Shown here: piece after piece, positions 52,514 to 61,963 of the stretch
How positions within the stretch are numbered: position 1 is the first letter of the stretch
Layout of the letters: each line of letters begins with the position of its first letter
From: Chitinophaga sp. SYP-B3965
GTDB taxonomy: Bacteria > Bacteroidota > Bacteroidia > Chitinophagales > Chitinophagaceae
NCBI RefSeq assembly: GCF_009647655.1
Contig: NZ_WJFD01000004.1
Location: 310,001-374,000 of the forward strand
Reading direction: 5' to 3'
DNA length: 64,000 bases
Translations under genes and position numbers: made by a program
The notes under the pieces: generated by a model
Databases searched by the model: none
Seen by the model: only the letters and a program-made list of their open reading frames with translations
Told to the model about the DNA's origin: nothing

Positions 52514-53461
52514 ATGAAGAGGTTTACCTTCCTTTCCTGCTTTCTGTTGTTATCTGTTACTGTTATAGCACAGGAGCCGAAGTTCCGCGTATTGGGATAC
52601 CTGCACAGTTATAATAACAACTGGCATACGGATATTGAAATGATCGATCTGGGTAAGATCACAGATCTGAACCTGGCTTTTTTTAACCCGGATGCGGCGG
52701 GTAATTTTTCCGTAAGTGAAAATGTACGGAAGGCGATTGATAAAGCGCACAGTCAGCATGTACGTGTATTCTTTTCTATTGGGGGAGGAGGTGCGCCGGC
52801 ACATATCGGGGAGCTGTTAAAAGATGATAAACGGGCTGTGCTCATCTCAAAACTAACCGCACTGGCAGAAAACTTTAATTTTGACGGGGTGGATGTAGAC
52901 CTGGAGAATGATCTTATCAATGCGCAATATGCTGTGTTCATCAATGAACTGTCTGCTGCCTTGAAACCAAAGAAAAAGCTGATGACGGCTGCGCTGGCTT
53001 CCTGGAATTCCAATAAGATCAATGATGTTACGTTGCAGCAATTCGACTTCATCAATATCATGTCTTACGACAAAACGGGGCCATGGAACCTTTCCCGTCC
53101 GGGACCGCATTCTCCTGTTTCCATGGCGATGGCGGACTTTAATTATTATCATACTAAGCGTGGTATTCCTGCGGAGCGTTTGCTGATAGGGCTTCCTTTT
53201 TATGGATATGGTTTTGGCGCCAATGCGCCGGAAAGTATACATTACAAAGAGATCATTGCACAATATCCGGGGGCAAAGGATACGGACAGTGTAACCGTGA
53301 ATGGTGGTGGGAAGATCTATTATAACGGGGTTCAATCCATCCGGGAGAAGGTAATTTTTGCCAGGCAAAATAAGGCGGCGGGGGTGATGATATGGGAATT
53401 GAAGCAGGATGCTAAGGGCGCAGATGCTTTGCTGGGAGTGATTCAGACAGCCGGAAAATAA
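52514..53461 (+). CDS. GH18 glycosidase (chitinase or endo-N-acetylglucosaminidase)
   Basis: 315 residues with a signal peptide (MKRFTFLSCFLLLSVTVIAQ); a TIM-barrel glycosidase. The GH18 catalytic signature is FNFDGVDVDLEN, giving D124, D127, D129 and E131, with E131 as the acid/base; the neighbouring SIGGGGAP strand and the FINIMSYDKTGPW substrate-assist tyrosine region (Y in MSYD) are present. Late strand GVMIWELKQD. No carbohydrate-binding module or chitin-binding repeat, and the short single-domain form is closer to small endo-acting or uncharacterised GH18 proteins than to secreted multidomain chitinases. It lies between the porin and a PAS kinase on the same strand. Confidence 0.9.
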   Translation: MKRFTFLSCFLLLSVTVIAQEPKFRVLGYLHSYNNNWHTDIEMIDLGKITDLNLAFFNPDAAGNFSVSENVRKAIDKAHSQHVRVFFSIGGGGAPAHIGELLKDDKRAVLISKLTALAENFNFDGVDVDLENDLINAQYAVFINELSAALKPKKKLMTAALASWNSNKINDVTLQQFDFINIMSYDKTGPWNLSRPGPHSPVSMAMADFNYYHTKRGIPAERLLIGLPFYGYGFGANAPESIHYKEIIAQYPGAKDTDSVTVNGGGKIYYNGVQSIREKVIFARQNKAAGVMIWELKQDAKGADALLGVIQTAGK

Positions 53462-53546
53462 GGAGTGGCATATCATTTGATCGCATAAATGGATAAGGAG
53501 GCTCTCACCACGTCAGTCGGGAGCCGGTATTTCTTAATTTCTGCAT

Positions 53547-55907
53547 ATGGATCCGGAATTGAATAATGTCCCTTTAGATACCCTGGTAGCCGATACAGAA
53601 AACATTCCAACGCAGTTTCTCGAACTATTACCTGTAGGAGTTTGTGTTTGTGATGCCAATGGTAGAGTGAAGAAGTATAACACCCAGGCAACCCGTTTGT
53701 GGGGAAAAATACCACAATCTGGGGAACTGTTTTGTGGTGCTTACAGGTATTATTATCCTGACGGTAAACTTTTACCACATGCAGAAACCCCTATGGCAGC
53801 GTGTTTGGCAGATGGATTACCCCGCAAGGACTGGGACCTGATCATGGAAAGGCCGGACCAGTCTAAGATCATGGTACGGATCAATATTGCTCCCATTATT
53901 GATAATCAAGGACTTATTAAAGGAATCGTTAATTCTTACCAGGAAATTCCCTGGAAGGAAGAGTTGCAGGACTATGTGGAAAATGCGGCCATCGGTTTGC
54001 ATTGGGTAGATGCCAATGGCATTATTATCTGGGCTAACCAGGCGGAACTGGATATGCTGGGTTATGAAAAGGAAGAATATATCGGCCGTCATATTTCTGA
54101 ATTCCATGTTCAGGAGGACGCGATCAATGATATACTGGAACGGTTAAACAAGAATGAAACGCTGCAACAATACGAAGCCAGCCTGCGCCATAAGAATGGA
54201 GAGGTGAAAACGGTGCATATTCATTCCAATGTTTTCCGGGTAAACGGAGCGTTTAAACATACCCGTTGTTTTACAATAGATATTACAGATCGCACGAGAT
54301 TGGTGAAGACCATAGAAAGGCAGGAATTAGAATACCGTTTATTAATTCAGGACCTGCCGATAGCTATCTATACTACAGATGCAGAAGGCAGGATCATGTT
54401 GTTCAATAAAGCAGCAGCAGAACTCTGGGGGCGGAAACCGGAAATAGGAAAAGACCTTTGGTGCGGTTCCTGGAAGATCTATAATTTAGATGGAACTGAA
54501 ATGGCACTGGAGGATTGCCCTATGGCTATTACCTTAAAAGAAGGGCGTCCCGTATCCGGTGTGGAAATCATTGTTGTGCGTCATGATGGAACCACGCGGC
54601 ATGTAAAACCTCATCCCCGTCCTTTATTTAATGAGGAGGGAGAACTGAAGGGGGCTATTAATATGCTGGCGGACATTACTGAAATGAAACAAGCAGAGGA
54701 AGCCCTGCGGGAAAGTGAACAAAATTACCGTGCTGTGGCAGAGGCCCTGGAAGAAAGATCAAAAGAAAGGACCATTGATCTGCGCAGGAGTGAAGAGCGG
54801 TATCATAGAATGATCGAAGAAGTGGAGGATTATGCCATCCTGCTAATGGATAAATCAGGGATCATTCAGAACTGGAACAAGGGAGCGGAAAAAATAAAAG
54901 GATATAAAGATTACGAAATAATTGGTAAGAGTTTCGAGTTGTTCTATCTGCCGGAAGACCGGGAGAATGGGCTGCCGAAAAAGTTGATCAATGAAGCATC
55001 CAGAACAGGGAAGGCCTTACAGGAAGGCTGGCGGGTAAGAAAGGATGGTACCCGTTTTTGGGGAAGTATTGTGATCACTGCCCTGCATGATGGGGATGAT
55101 CATGTGATCGGTTTCTCCAAAGTAACACGTGACCTCACTGATAAGAAAAAGGCAGAGGACAAGATCAATCAGTATGCAAGAGAACTCGAATTCCAGAACA
55201 AGGAGCTCGAACAGTTTGCTTATGTGGCTGCGCATGATATGAAAGAGCCTTTGCGGAAGATCCAGTTCTATAGTGACTATATTGCTGAAAACGCCGGACC
55301 TCAGTTACCGGGAAAAGTCAGAGATTACCTGGGAAGGTCTATCCAGGCGGCCTCCCGTATGAAGCATCTGATAGAAGATCTGCTCACTTATTCAAAAGCA
55401 TCTTCTTTTGCTCAAAACCTGGAAGCAGTGGACCTGAATAATACAGCGAAGGAAGCTATTGCTGTCAACAGTGAATCTATAGAAAATTATGGTGCTGTTG
55501 TAGAGGTAGATATGTTACCTGTTGTGCAGGGGATACCTTTTCAGTTGAGCCAGTTGTTTGATAACCTCATTAATAATTCACTAAAGTACCGCCATCCTGA
55601 TCGTACTCCGCATATTAAAATTTCTGTAGAGAAAGTAGAGGGAAGTGCGCTTCCGGCAAAAGAAAGCCTAAAGCACAGCAGCTTTTACAAACTTTCTTTC
55701 AGGGATAACGGGATCGGTTTTGATCCCTCTTATACAGATAAGATATTTGATCTTTTTCAACGGCTGCACGCACAGTCTGATTACATGGGCTCGGGTGTTG
55801 GGTTGGCTATCTGCAAAAAGATCATTCAGAATCATCAGGGTTTTATCCAGGCCAGTGGCCATCTTAATGAAGGGGCTGTGTTTGATGTGTATATTCCCTG
55901 TAAATAA
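53547..55907 (+). CDS. Multi-PAS sensor histidine kinase
   Basis: 786 residues, no signal peptide or membrane helix, so cytosolic. Four PAS domains: about 25-130 (LPVGVCVCDANGRVKKYNTQ, LFCGAYRYYYPDG), 140-250 (AAIGLHWVDANGIIIWANQA), 265-385 (LPIAIYTTDAEGRIMLFNKA, LWCGSWKIYNLDG) and 420-545 (DYAILLMDKSGIIQNWNKGA). Then HisKA (ELEQFAYVAAHDMKEPLRK) and HATPase (DNLINNSLKYRHPD, DNGIGFDPSYTDKIFDLFQR, GSGVGLAICKKI). PAS 1 and 3 share a CG[AS][YW] motif with the PAS of the kinase at 46170. No response regulator adjoins it. A strong bidirectional terminator follows. Confidence 0.92.
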   Translation: MDPELNNVPLDTLVADTENIPTQFLELLPVGVCVCDANGRVKKYNTQATRLWGKIPQSGELFCGAYRYYYPDGKLLPHAETPMAACLADGLPRKDWDLIMERPDQSKIMVRINIAPIIDNQGLIKGIVNSYQEIPWKEELQDYVENAAIGLHWVDANGIIIWANQAELDMLGYEKEEYIGRHISEFHVQEDAINDILERLNKNETLQQYEASLRHKNGEVKTVHIHSNVFRVNGAFKHTRCFTIDITDRTRLVKTIERQELEYRLLIQDLPIAIYTTDAEGRIMLFNKAAAELWGRKPEIGKDLWCGSWKIYNLDGTEMALEDCPMAITLKEGRPVSGVEIIVVRHDGTTRHVKPHPRPLFNEEGELKGAINMLADITEMKQAEEALRESEQNYRAVAEALEERSKERTIDLRRSEERYHRMIEEVEDYAILLMDKSGIIQNWNKGAEKIKGYKDYEIIGKSFELFYLPEDRENGLPKKLINEASRTGKALQEGWRVRKDGTRFWGSIVITALHDGDDHVIGFSKVTRDLTDKKKAEDKINQYARELEFQNKELEQFAYVAAHDMKEPLRKIQFYSDYIAENAGPQLPGKVRDYLGRSIQAASRMKHLIEDLLTYSKASSFAQNLEAVDLNNTAKEAIAVNSESIENYGAVVEVDMLPVVQGIPFQLSQLFDNLINNSLKYRHPDRTPHIKISVEKVEGSALPAKESLKHSSFYKLSFRDNGIGFDPSYTDKIFDLFQRLHAQSDYMGSGVGLAICKKIIQNHQGFIQASGHLNEGAVFDVYIPCK

Positions 55908-55910
55908 TAA

Positions 55911-55949
55911 AAAAAGGGCTGTCTTCAATTTGAGACAGCCCTTTTTTTT
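55911..55949 (+). terminator. Bidirectional intrinsic terminator
   Basis: A-run, GGGCTGTCT (55916-55924), 8-nt loop, AGACAGCCC (55933-55941), T8 run (55942-55949). The A-run on one side and the T-run on the other serve both convergent genes, the PAS kinase and the phosphodiester glycosidase. Confidence 0.92.
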
Positions 55950-56886
55950 ACTTAGCTTTTATGATCAATACGGCTGGTACCGGTCTTGGACCTCCTTTAT
56001 CAGAAGGTGTGATGGTAGGTTGATTTCCTGCCATCAAAGTAGTGGAACCTCCGCCATCCAGGTTCAGCGCTTCCACACAACCCAATGCTCTCATAATGCG
56101 GGAGAGTTGTAATAAGGTAGCGCCTTCTGCTACTCCGGCATGACGACCTTCTACGGCTAAAATGATCACCCTGTTATCTGCAGTATAACCAATAGCAGTA
56201 CGTGGATGTTTATCCAGTTCCTGCCAGGCGAAACGATTTTCCTGCACACTGCTTACGTAAGGCAATAATACAGGGGCGCCACCTGATGCTTCAACAGCTT
56301 TCCAGGGTTTGCCGGTTTTTGTACCCGGTTTGGCCCATATGCCGTTGATCGGTGAATTGGGCACATCATAAGCATATGCTTCCTTGTTTTTGCCGGCAGG
56401 ATATACCCATGCGATATCCGGTTTACCGTCTGGCATAATACCAAACACACCTTGCGTAGGATAGATCACCTGCTTCTGACCATCGAATGTTTTGATGGTG
56501 TCTGTCATTTTATTGTTGGCGATTGTTTTTCCTTTGCTTACGACCATGTTCAGGGAACTGTTATCGGCAAAAGAAAAGAAGGTGGTATTTACCACGGCGT
56601 ATACTTTACCGCTTTCCATTTTTGCATAAGTTTCCGGCGGATAACGTTTACCGTTGCCGGTACGTGCTTCGATGGAAATAGACTTATCTGAAGTGGATGC
56701 TTCTAAATAGAAAGCACGGAAAGGAAGGCCGTCCAGACTATCTGTTGTTTCGTACACCCTGATGGATGTAGGAAGACTATCATTGTGTTTTTGAGAAAGA
56801 TGCCAGTGCAGTTTTTGCGCCTGGGAGGTGCCGGCGATACCACAAAACAACATCAGGGCCAGGGTACGTTTACTAAAAGTGATCAT
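55948..56886 (-). CDS. Phosphodiester glycosidase (NAGPA/DUF2233 type)
   Basis: 312 residues with a signal peptide (MITFSKRTLALMLFCGIAGTSQA). The C-terminal half has the NAGPA fold signature HPRTAIGYTADNRVIILAVEG, then the catalytic-type GCVEALNLDGGGSTTL. The human uncovering enzyme of this family removes GlcNAc from GlcNAc-phospho-mannose; bacterial members act on phosphodiester-linked sugars such as those in wall or capsule polymers. It is the last gene of the second SusCD locus, 6 nt after SusD, so it probably processes the bound or imported substrate. Signal peptide indicates periplasmic or surface location. Confidence 0.85.
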   Translation of the reverse strand: MITFSKRTLALMLFCGIAGTSQAQKLHWHLSQKHNDSLPTSIRVYETTDSLDGLPFRAFYLEASTSDKSISIEARTGNGKRYPPETYAKMESGKVYAVVNTTFFSFADNSSLNMVVSKGKTIANNKMTDTIKTFDGQKQVIYPTQGVFGIMPDGKPDIAWVYPAGKNKEAYAYDVPNSPINGIWAKPGTKTGKPWKAVEASGGAPVLLPYVSSVQENRFAWQELDKHPRTAIGYTADNRVIILAVEGRHAGVAEGATLLQLSRIMRALGCVEALNLDGGGSTTLMAGNQPTITPSDKGGPRPVPAVLIIKAK

Positions 56887-56892
56887 ATATTT

Positions 56893-58641
56893 CTATTTTG
56901 TCCATTTTGGATTTTGTTCCAACTTAGGATTTAAAAGCATTTCGTTTATCGGTAATGGGAACAGGTAATCTCTTCCTTCATCGAACTTCTTCGTTTCATT
57001 CGGGTGTACGATCAGGTTTCCTTTTGTTCCTTCCGTTAATTTAAAGTTTGGCTTCAGTATTACGTACTCTACATTTGGTAACTGCGGAGTTGGCATATCT
57101 TCAAAAATACCAAAATCGTTTGTTCCATCTCCATTAAAATCATAATAACCCAGTGTGGGGAAATACATGCCCCTGAAAACTTTTATCAGTGCAGATCCCT
57201 CCTGCCAGCGGAGAAGATCGTTCCTGCGGAATCCTTCCATGGCGAGTTCTACTCTTCTTTCGCGGCGAACTTCCAGGATCAGGGGATCCGTTGTTTGGGT
57301 GTATTGTGCCAGTAAGATGGGATCTGCCTGCAAACCATTTAACTGGAAAAGCGGGAGGCCTGCTCTTTTGCGGATGGGGTCCAATGCTAATGTAACATCC
57401 GCCTGATCCAGCTTTCCATTTTCAGCACGCGCCTCTGCATAGTTGAGCATTACTTCGGCCAATCTGAAAATGATAATATCATTGGTGTTACTTTGATAAC
57501 CATCCTGATCTGTGCCCATTACCCATTTTATACACTGGTAACCGGTTGGTGCATTATCAAAATCAGGCAGGAGTGTAGCGCCACCACTTTTCCGGATGTA
57601 ACCGGGTGTGCGGATGGTTTGAGCTAAACGTGGGTCCCTGTTCTTTACTTCTGCTGTGAAAGGCATGGTGTTGTAACCTGGTACAGATGAGAAGGGCTTG
57701 CCATCAGCTGTAAGATAAGAGTCTATCATATCTTTTGTAAGACCGGGTGCACCTAAAGTAGCGGAAGTAAATACACCGTTTGCGGTATGCGTCAGTGCCA
57801 GTGTTTTATCATATACTTTGGAAAGGATCACTTCTGAAGGATTCGCGGCTTCCTGTGTGAAGAGGTTGCCGTAATCTGATCCCGGATTGTTGGTGGAATA
57901 GAGGATATATCCACCTTCCTTAATTAGTCTGAAGGCAGTCGCTGCAGCAGTGTCTAATAAAGCGGAAGCAGAAGACCCTAAGCCAAGTGAGGTATGGTAT
58001 TTACGGTAAGTACCTTCATATAAACAAACCCTGCTTTTAAGTGCCAGTGCTGCCCAACGTGTAATGCGACTCACGTTTTTTGTAGGATATACGTGCTGTA
58101 CTGCAAAGTTCAGATCTGCAATGATGGAATCTACTACCAATACTCTTGGATCACGGGCTTTGTAAAGTTCCGGACTACCGGCATTCAGGGAAGTTGAATA
58201 CCAGGGTACATCACCAAAGCGCATTAATTTATTAAAATAGAATACAGCTCTGAAGAAACGGCCGATACCTGCGTAGTGTGCTTTTACAGAATCAGAGATC
58301 TGTGCGCGGTTGTAGTTTTCCAGGAAGAAGTTAATGTTCCGTAGCTCCGTCCAGGTCCAGCCGGCGGCGGAAGCATCATTTTGCACGATCGTTCTTCCGG
58401 CCATCAGGTCACTGATGGTTTGAGGATCTACGTTATCGCTTTGTGTATCGTCTGTATAGATGCCGGTGTTAGGGAGCATGGTGTAAAAACCATTGCTGTA
58501 TATTTCAAGGTCCTGTTGTGTTTTGAAATACTGGTTCGGACTTACTTCAGAGATCGGGGAGCGATCCAGGAAGTCTTTGCTGCATCCCGTTATGATAACG
58601 GCAGCCAATGCGAACGCTGAAAGTAAATATCTTTTAAACAT
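56893..58641 (-). CDS. SusD/RagB-type substrate-binding lipoprotein (locus 2)
   Basis: 582 residues; signal peptide with lipobox AAVIITGC, acylated C20. SusD hallmarks: KDFLDRSPISEVSPNQYFK at the mature start, helical TPR-like region, LAEVMLNYAEARAENGKLDQ and RRERRVELAMEGFRRNDLLR, ending in PLPINEMLLNPKLEQNPKW. It is the surface lid of the SusC channel. It starts 18 nt after susC on the minus strand and ends 6 nt before the phosphodiester glycosidase gene, so all three are one transcript. A clear paralogue of the locus 1 SusD by its motifs. Confidence 0.95.
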   Translation of the reverse strand: MFKRYLLSAFALAAVIITGCSKDFLDRSPISEVSPNQYFKTQQDLEIYSNGFYTMLPNTGIYTDDTQSDNVDPQTISDLMAGRTIVQNDASAAGWTWTELRNINFFLENYNRAQISDSVKAHYAGIGRFFRAVFYFNKLMRFGDVPWYSTSLNAGSPELYKARDPRVLVVDSIIADLNFAVQHVYPTKNVSRITRWAALALKSRVCLYEGTYRKYHTSLGLGSSASALLDTAAATAFRLIKEGGYILYSTNNPGSDYGNLFTQEAANPSEVILSKVYDKTLALTHTANGVFTSATLGAPGLTKDMIDSYLTADGKPFSSVPGYNTMPFTAEVKNRDPRLAQTIRTPGYIRKSGGATLLPDFDNAPTGYQCIKWVMGTDQDGYQSNTNDIIIFRLAEVMLNYAEARAENGKLDQADVTLALDPIRKRAGLPLFQLNGLQADPILLAQYTQTTDPLILEVRRERRVELAMEGFRRNDLLRWQEGSALIKVFRGMYFPTLGYYDFNGDGTNDFGIFEDMPTPQLPNVEYVILKPNFKLTEGTKGNLIVHPNETKKFDEGRDYLFPLPINEMLLNPKLEQNPKWTK

Positions 58642-58659
58642 ATAAGAGGATTTGACGCA

Positions 58660-61600
58660 TTAAAAATTGATATCAATACCAAAGGTGTAGGTGCGGTTGA
58701 AAGGAGATACAAAACCAGTTCCGCTGTTTGTACTGCTGTCAGGATCACTTCCTGTACCTTCCGGATCGAATACCTTATGCATTTTTGTCCATTCAAAAAG
58801 GTTCTGACCGCTGAAGAACAATCTCGCTGTATTCATGCCGATGTGTTTTGTCCATTTACCGGGAATGGTGTATCCCAGTGCCAGGTTCTTCAGGCGGGTG
58901 TAAGCAGCATTTTGTAAGTAACGGGTTTGTGTCTGGTAAAGAGAACGTCCGCTGGATAAAGCCTGGTAAGCACGCAGCCTTGGGAAATAAGCATTCGTGT
59001 TTTCAGGTGTCCAGTAATTACCTGGCAGGTGATCATACATGGGCTGGTAATAAGCCTGGTAAGGTCCCCAGAATACGATGGCGGTTGAGCCTGGCCAGAT
59101 ATCTCTTTTGCCGATACCCTGGAAAAATACAGTAAGATCGATACCATTCCATGCGAAGTTGAAATTGGCGCCATAAGCATAACGCGGCGTAGAGTTGCCG
59201 ATGATGTAACGATCTCCGGGGTTATCTACAGAACTACCGCCGGGGTTGATCTCATTATTGCCATCCCTGTCCCAGAACTTTACGTCACCTGCAAGCGGAT
59301 GACCATCCAGTGCATACTCTATGCTGGATACTTTACGCTGGTCTGCATGTTTCAGGTATTCATCATCTGTGAGGAAGAAACCGTCTGTGCGGTATCCCCA
59401 AATTTCTCCCAATGTCTGGCCTACATAAAAGTCATTCAATAATTTTCCGGGGTTATCAAATCTGGTGATGTGTGATGTATTGTCAGATAATACAACGTTC
59501 ACTGCATAGGTGAAGGGTTTGCCGGCTACCTGGAATTTATCCTTCCAGCCTAAAGAAAACTCCCATCCTTTTGTAGAGAGGTCTGCTGCATTTTCATTTG
59601 GTTCGCTTGCTCCTAATACGGCAGGTAATGTTTTACCTTTTGTGAGCATATTGGTGGTTCTGCGGTCGTACCAGTCAAAGCCCATATTCAGTCTGCCAGC
59701 CAGTGCACTTACGTCAATACCGATATCAAAGGTGGAAGCCTTTTCCCAGGTGAGGGCAAATGGCACAAGACCGGGAGCTCCTGTACGTAATTGGTAAGCG
59801 CCGTCCAGGATCACGTTGCCGGTGCTCACACTCATCGTTGGGAGATAAGGATATGCGCCGCTGGTGATTTGATTTCCCAGTGAACCATAGGATGCTCTTA
59901 ATTTCAGGCTGCTGATGATCTTAGGTGATACGGTGAAAAAGTTCTCGTTAGAAATAACCCAGCCTGCGGATACAGAAGGGAAAAATCCAAAACGGCTGGT
60001 ATCCGGATAACGGGAAGTTCCATCATAACGGCCATTGAATTCCAGCAGGTATTTTCCCCTGTAATCATAATTCAGGCGGTAGAAATAACCACGGGTGGCT
60101 ACTTCGTTCTTCCTGTCTCCCAGTGAAGGTGTTCCTGTTGTGAGGTTCAGAGAGCCTTGTCCCGGCTGGATGTTATTATCCCTGCGGGCGAACATGTAAT
60201 TGTACTTATTTATTTCCTGGTTAAAACCTACGAGCGCTTTGAAATTATGTCCGCCAAAACTACGGGCATAATCTGCATACAGGTTCAATGTTTGATTCAT
60301 TGTTTCTGTATTCGATTCCTGGTAATAGTCCGGGGCAGCGTTTGCTACCATTACATTTGGCCTGGTTTCGTAATAGGTTTTCAGGTTTTGGGTTTGTACG
60401 TTACGGGGGGTTACAAGGATGGTATAGTCTGCATTTACATGTAATGAATTATTCAGGAAGTTGGTCTTCAGTGCAAACGTGTTTTTAAACTGACGGTCTC
60501 TGTTGTAAGTACGTCCGCCCTGTTCCAGTTGTCCGAATACTTTGGACCCTGCGGAGGTATAATTTCCGTTAGGCGTTTTGATAGCTTCGTATGGATTGGC
60601 ATTGAGTGCGAGGAAACGCCAGATATTATAAGTACCGTCTACGAATTTGTTGGGGGTATCATAATCTCCCTGCAAAAATTCCGTGTTGTTGGAAAGCTGC
60701 AACCATGGCGTGAGTTCCTGATCTAATTTCAAACGGAAAGAATAACGTTTGTAATCATCTGTGGCTACTTTAAAAGCACCTTTCTGATTCAGGTAGCCGA
60801 TGGAAACAAAGTAACCTGATTTCTCCGTTCCGCCGGATGCGCTCAGGTAATGTTTATCGAAAAGCTGTTGATCATTATAGAATGCGTCGTACCAGTCCGT
60901 GTTTGCCCCTTTGATATAGTTACCGGAAGCATTAACGCCCAGTTCAGGAAGGGAGGGATCATCTTTTCTTTTTTGCAGGTAATCAATAATGGTGAGAAGG
61001 CCGGCCTGGTCTGCGCCATTCCATCCTTTGGCAGATGCATTCTGCAGTTTGGTGGCTTCGAGGGCATCTGTCATTACATGGGGGAGACGGGTAGGAGTGC
61101 TCCATCCAATGTTATCACTGTAGCGGATGCGTAATTTTCCGTTTTTACCGCTGCGGGTTGTTACGAGTACAACACCAAATGCGGCACGTGCTCCATAGAT
61201 AGCAGCGGAGGCAGCATCTTTAAGAACAGTAACAGATGCCACATCTTCCGGGTTAATTAAATTGATATCACCGGGTGTACCATCTATCAGGATCAATGGT
61301 CCTCCTCCGTTGATAGAAGTATATCCACGTACATTGATATCTGCACCACGGCCAGGCTGGCCATCACTGAATGTAATGTTCAGGTTGGGGATAGTTCCCT
61401 GAAGACCCTGGGCCACATTGGTAAGGGGACGGTTTTCAAAAACCTCTGATCCTACCTGTGAGATAGCTCCCGTGATAGCTCCTTTCTTTTGTGTGCCGTA
61501 ACCTACCACCACCACTTGCGAAAGGGAATCTGCGCTGGCTTCCAGTTTGGCCAGCAGGCTGAGTGTTTCGTTGGCTTTGATGGTGTTATTGTCCAGTTGT

Positions 61601-61884
61601 AATTTGCTGTATCCGATGTAGGAAAACGTAAAGCGGTATTTGGTACCTGATGGTAACTGGAAGAAACGGAATGTGCCTTTTTCATCCGTCATCTGCTGGT
61701 ATTTTTTACCGGTTTCCAGGTTCAGTGCCTGAACGGATACACCGATCAGTGTTTCGCCCTGGCGGTTCTGCACGATACCCGTAACGGCTGGTTTTTCCTG
61801 TGCCAGCAATATGCCCGGAGTGAATAGCAAAAGAAAGATGCTCCATAAGCGCCATCTTGTTTTGTTGTTTTTAGACATGTTCAT
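58660..61884 (-). CDS. SusC/RagA-type TonB-dependent transporter without STN domain (locus 2)
   Basis: 1074 residues; signal peptide within the first 29 (WRLWSIFLLLFTPGILLAQ). Two Met starts are possible (61884 or 61878). Unlike the locus 1 SusC, the mature protein begins directly with the carboxypeptidase-regulatory-like domain (AVTGIVQNRQGETLIGVSVQ, FSYIGYSKLQLDN), followed by the SusC signature VVVGYGTQKK, plug (LQGTIPNLNI, VTVLKDAASAAIYGARAAFG) and barrel ending FGIDINF. No STN region is visible even though ECF sigma and FecR genes sit directly upstream. The substrate may contain phosphodiester-linked sugars, given the glycosidase at the operon end. Confidence 0.94.
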   Translation of the reverse strand: MNMSKNNKTRWRLWSIFLLLFTPGILLAQEKPAVTGIVQNRQGETLIGVSVQALNLETGKKYQQMTDEKGTFRFFQLPSGTKYRFTFSYIGYSKLQLDNNTIKANETLSLLAKLEASADSLSQVVVVGYGTQKKGAITGAISQVGSEVFENRPLTNVAQGLQGTIPNLNITFSDGQPGRGADINVRGYTSINGGGPLILIDGTPGDINLINPEDVASVTVLKDAASAAIYGARAAFGVVLVTTRSGKNGKLRIRYSDNIGWSTPTRLPHVMTDALEATKLQNASAKGWNGADQAGLLTIIDYLQKRKDDPSLPELGVNASGNYIKGANTDWYDAFYNDQQLFDKHYLSASGGTEKSGYFVSIGYLNQKGAFKVATDDYKRYSFRLKLDQELTPWLQLSNNTEFLQGDYDTPNKFVDGTYNIWRFLALNANPYEAIKTPNGNYTSAGSKVFGQLEQGGRTYNRDRQFKNTFALKTNFLNNSLHVNADYTILVTPRNVQTQNLKTYYETRPNVMVANAAPDYYQESNTETMNQTLNLYADYARSFGGHNFKALVGFNQEINKYNYMFARRDNNIQPGQGSLNLTTGTPSLGDRKNEVATRGYFYRLNYDYRGKYLLEFNGRYDGTSRYPDTSRFGFFPSVSAGWVISNENFFTVSPKIISSLKLRASYGSLGNQITSGAYPYLPTMSVSTGNVILDGAYQLRTGAPGLVPFALTWEKASTFDIGIDVSALAGRLNMGFDWYDRRTTNMLTKGKTLPAVLGASEPNENAADLSTKGWEFSLGWKDKFQVAGKPFTYAVNVVLSDNTSHITRFDNPGKLLNDFYVGQTLGEIWGYRTDGFFLTDDEYLKHADQRKVSSIEYALDGHPLAGDVKFWDRDGNNEINPGGSSVDNPGDRYIIGNSTPRYAYGANFNFAWNGIDLTVFFQGIGKRDIWPGSTAIVFWGPYQAYYQPMYDHLPGNYWTPENTNAYFPRLRAYQALSSGRSLYQTQTRYLQNAAYTRLKNLALGYTIPGKWTKHIGMNTARLFFSGQNLFEWTKMHKVFDPEGTGSDPDSSTNSGTGFVSPFNRTYTFGIDINF

Positions 61885-61963
61885 GTTGGTATGTTTAGAT
61901 AATAAAAGTCCACGCCGGTAATGCTACCGACCTTCCTTTTGTTTTTGGTTTACGCTTTATTTT

